Assembly: GCA_039029915.1 (NCBI GenBank)
Contig: JBCCFD010000442.1
Coordinates: forward strand, 1 to 6,578
DNA length: 6,578 nucleotides
From: QQUD01 sp039029915
GTDB lineage: Bacteria; Chloroflexota; Anaerolineae; Promineifilales; Promineifilaceae
Direction of reading: 5' to 3'
Shown here: positions 5,883 to 6,578 of the stretch, piece by piece
Layout of the letters: each line of letters opens with the position of its first letter
Position numbering within the stretch: position 1 is the first letter of the stretch
Notes under the pieces: model-generated
Seen by the model: only the letters and a program-made list of their open reading frames with translations
The model's database searches: none
What the model was told of the DNA's origin: nothing
Translations under genes and position numbers: made by a program

Positions 5883-6287
5883 ATGCAAACACAGGCAGTT
5901 TCACAAAAAAATGATGCAATGCTGCGCAACACCTTATTCGGTAACGTTGGCTTTACGTTAATAAGCCTTCTACTATTCCTTTTTGCTTCTCAAGCGGTCG
6001 CTGATTTAATGGGGATTTCTTATCGATGGGTGCTCGTTGTTTTAGGCTTGGGGTTTATTCCTTTTGCAGGATTTGTCTTTTGGGTAGCCTCTTCACGCAC
6101 TATGAATACACAAATGGCAAAGATTGTCATTGCTTTAGATTTTGGCTGGGTTTTGTTGAGCTACGGGTATCTAATTTGGGCGTGGTCTGATTTAATGATT
6201 GCTGGACGGTGGTTTGTGTTTATTCAGGCAGAGGCTGTCTTTTTATTTGGCCTGTTTCAATATTTAGGCTTACGAAGGCTGCGCTAA
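5883..6287 (+). CDS. Small four-helix membrane protein, function unknown
   Basis: The 134-residue hydrophobic protein has four predicted membrane helices near 22-41, 49-69, 80-100 and 109-129. It has a polar N-terminus (MQTQAVSQKN) and a short basic tail (LRRLR). No catalytic or metal-binding motif is visible, and I do not recognise a named family. The start is well supported: AGGAGA (5871-5876) lies 6 bases before the ATG. It follows the seven-helix gene on the same strand after a 154-base gap with phased repeats and hairpins, so it probably has its own promoter. No clear intrinsic terminator follows. It has no ACGGCCGT octamer, unlike the three genes before it. Confidence 0.8.
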   Translation: MQTQAVSQKNDAMLRNTLFGNVGFTLISLLLFLFASQAVADLMGISYRWVLVVLGLGFIPFAGFVFWVASSRTMNTQMAKIVIALDFGWVLLSYGYLIWAWSDLMIAGRWFVFIQAEAVFLFGLFQYLGLRRLR

Positions 6288-6395
6288 ACGCTAAGATCGT
6301 GGCTTATTGAATAGCCCCGTGATGATGAACCTTTCCGCTATTACCTATTTTAAAATTCAAGGTTCACTACTTTGTTACATATGTTCCTTTAATGA

Positions 6396-6556
6396 TGTCA
6401 TGTCGAGCGGGTCAAGCCGACTAACACGACAATCAATTAGAGAGTCGAGACATCTCTCCACTAAACTATTAAATAGAGTACACTTCTCTAACGACGAGAT
6501 GTCTCGACTCAGCTTATGACCGAGACTGCTTTTATTTAGCGCCGCTCGACATGACA
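6396..6556. mobile_element. 161-base nested inverted-repeat element, MITE-like
   Basis: The outer arms TGTCATGTCGAGCGG (6396-6410) and CCGCTCGACATGACA (6542-6556) are perfect 15-base inverted repeats. Inside them GAGTCGAGACATCTC (6442-6456) and GAGATGTCTCGACTC (6496-6510) are a second perfect 15-base pair. GTCAAGC (6411-6417) partly pairs with GCTTATGAC (6512-6520), and the centre holds CTATT-A-AATAG (6466-6476). Just outside, CCTTTA (6386-6391) and TAAAGG (6563-6568) are also complementary. There is no credible ORF. Size, terminal inverted repeats and lack of coding suit a miniature transposable element, but I see no target-site duplication. A structured RNA or dispersed palindromic repeat is the alternative. 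Confidence 0.6.
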
Positions 6557-6578
6557 CAAAAGTAAAGGTTATTTTTGT

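Noticed and set aside
6301..6316. GGCT/AGCC hairpin as terminator of the four-helix gene
   Set aside because: It has only four solid pairs and no T-tract follows.
6307..6557. Small open frames on both strands across the nested inverted repeat
   Set aside because: They follow the palindromic sequence, have no ribosome binding site and no protein-like features.

Overview
The window is chromosomal bacterial DNA of roughly 45% GC, with five convincing protein genes and some unusually structured intergenic DNA. The source is probably a Chloroflexota (Anaerolineae-like) bacterium. This rests on a lipoprotein whose Val/Thr/Glu-rich stalk resembles those common on Chloroflexota lipoproteins, and on general recall of the protein styles. 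No marker gene settles it, so the taxonomic call is tentative.

Layout from left to right. (1) A short leader, then a complete NAD-type malate dehydrogenase gene (132-1115, +) with a good ribosome binding site. (2) Just 18 bases later, in the same reading frame, a membrane-embedded M50 (site-2-protease-like) zinc peptidase with a TPR-like C-terminal half (1134-2327, +). The rho-independent terminator of the malate dehydrogenase gene lies inside its first codons. (3) A convergent gap with a bidirectional terminator hairpin and a 39-base homopurine run. (4) A secreted lipoprotein with an acidic stalk, a beta-sandwich-like segment and a von Willebrand A domain with a MIDAS-type metal site (2538-4091, -). 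Its start is moved 12 codons downstream because AGGAGG lies 6 bases before an internal GTG. (5) A divergent region of about 390 bases (4092-4480) with roughly three 56-base tandem units whose ends are inverted copies of each other. (6) A membrane protein with about seven helices and a 200-residue soluble C-terminus of unknown function (4481-5728, +), whose start is moved to an ATG just after a perfect TATAAT. (7) A leader with phased TTTGGCA repeats and two mutually exclusive hairpins, then a four-helix membrane protein (5883-6287, +). (8) A non-coding right end with a 161-base element bounded by perfect 15-base inverted repeats and holding a second perfect 15-base inverted repeat.

Malate dehydrogenase is central metabolism. 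The other four proteins are membrane or envelope proteins, but nothing in the sequence proves they act together, and I do not claim a defined new system. The strongest window-wide signal is the palindromic octamer ACGGCCGT. It occurs nine times where about 0.1 would be expected by chance, always inside three coding regions and in all three codon phases. That looks like a genome-wide DNA signature analogous to HIP1 of cyanobacteria.
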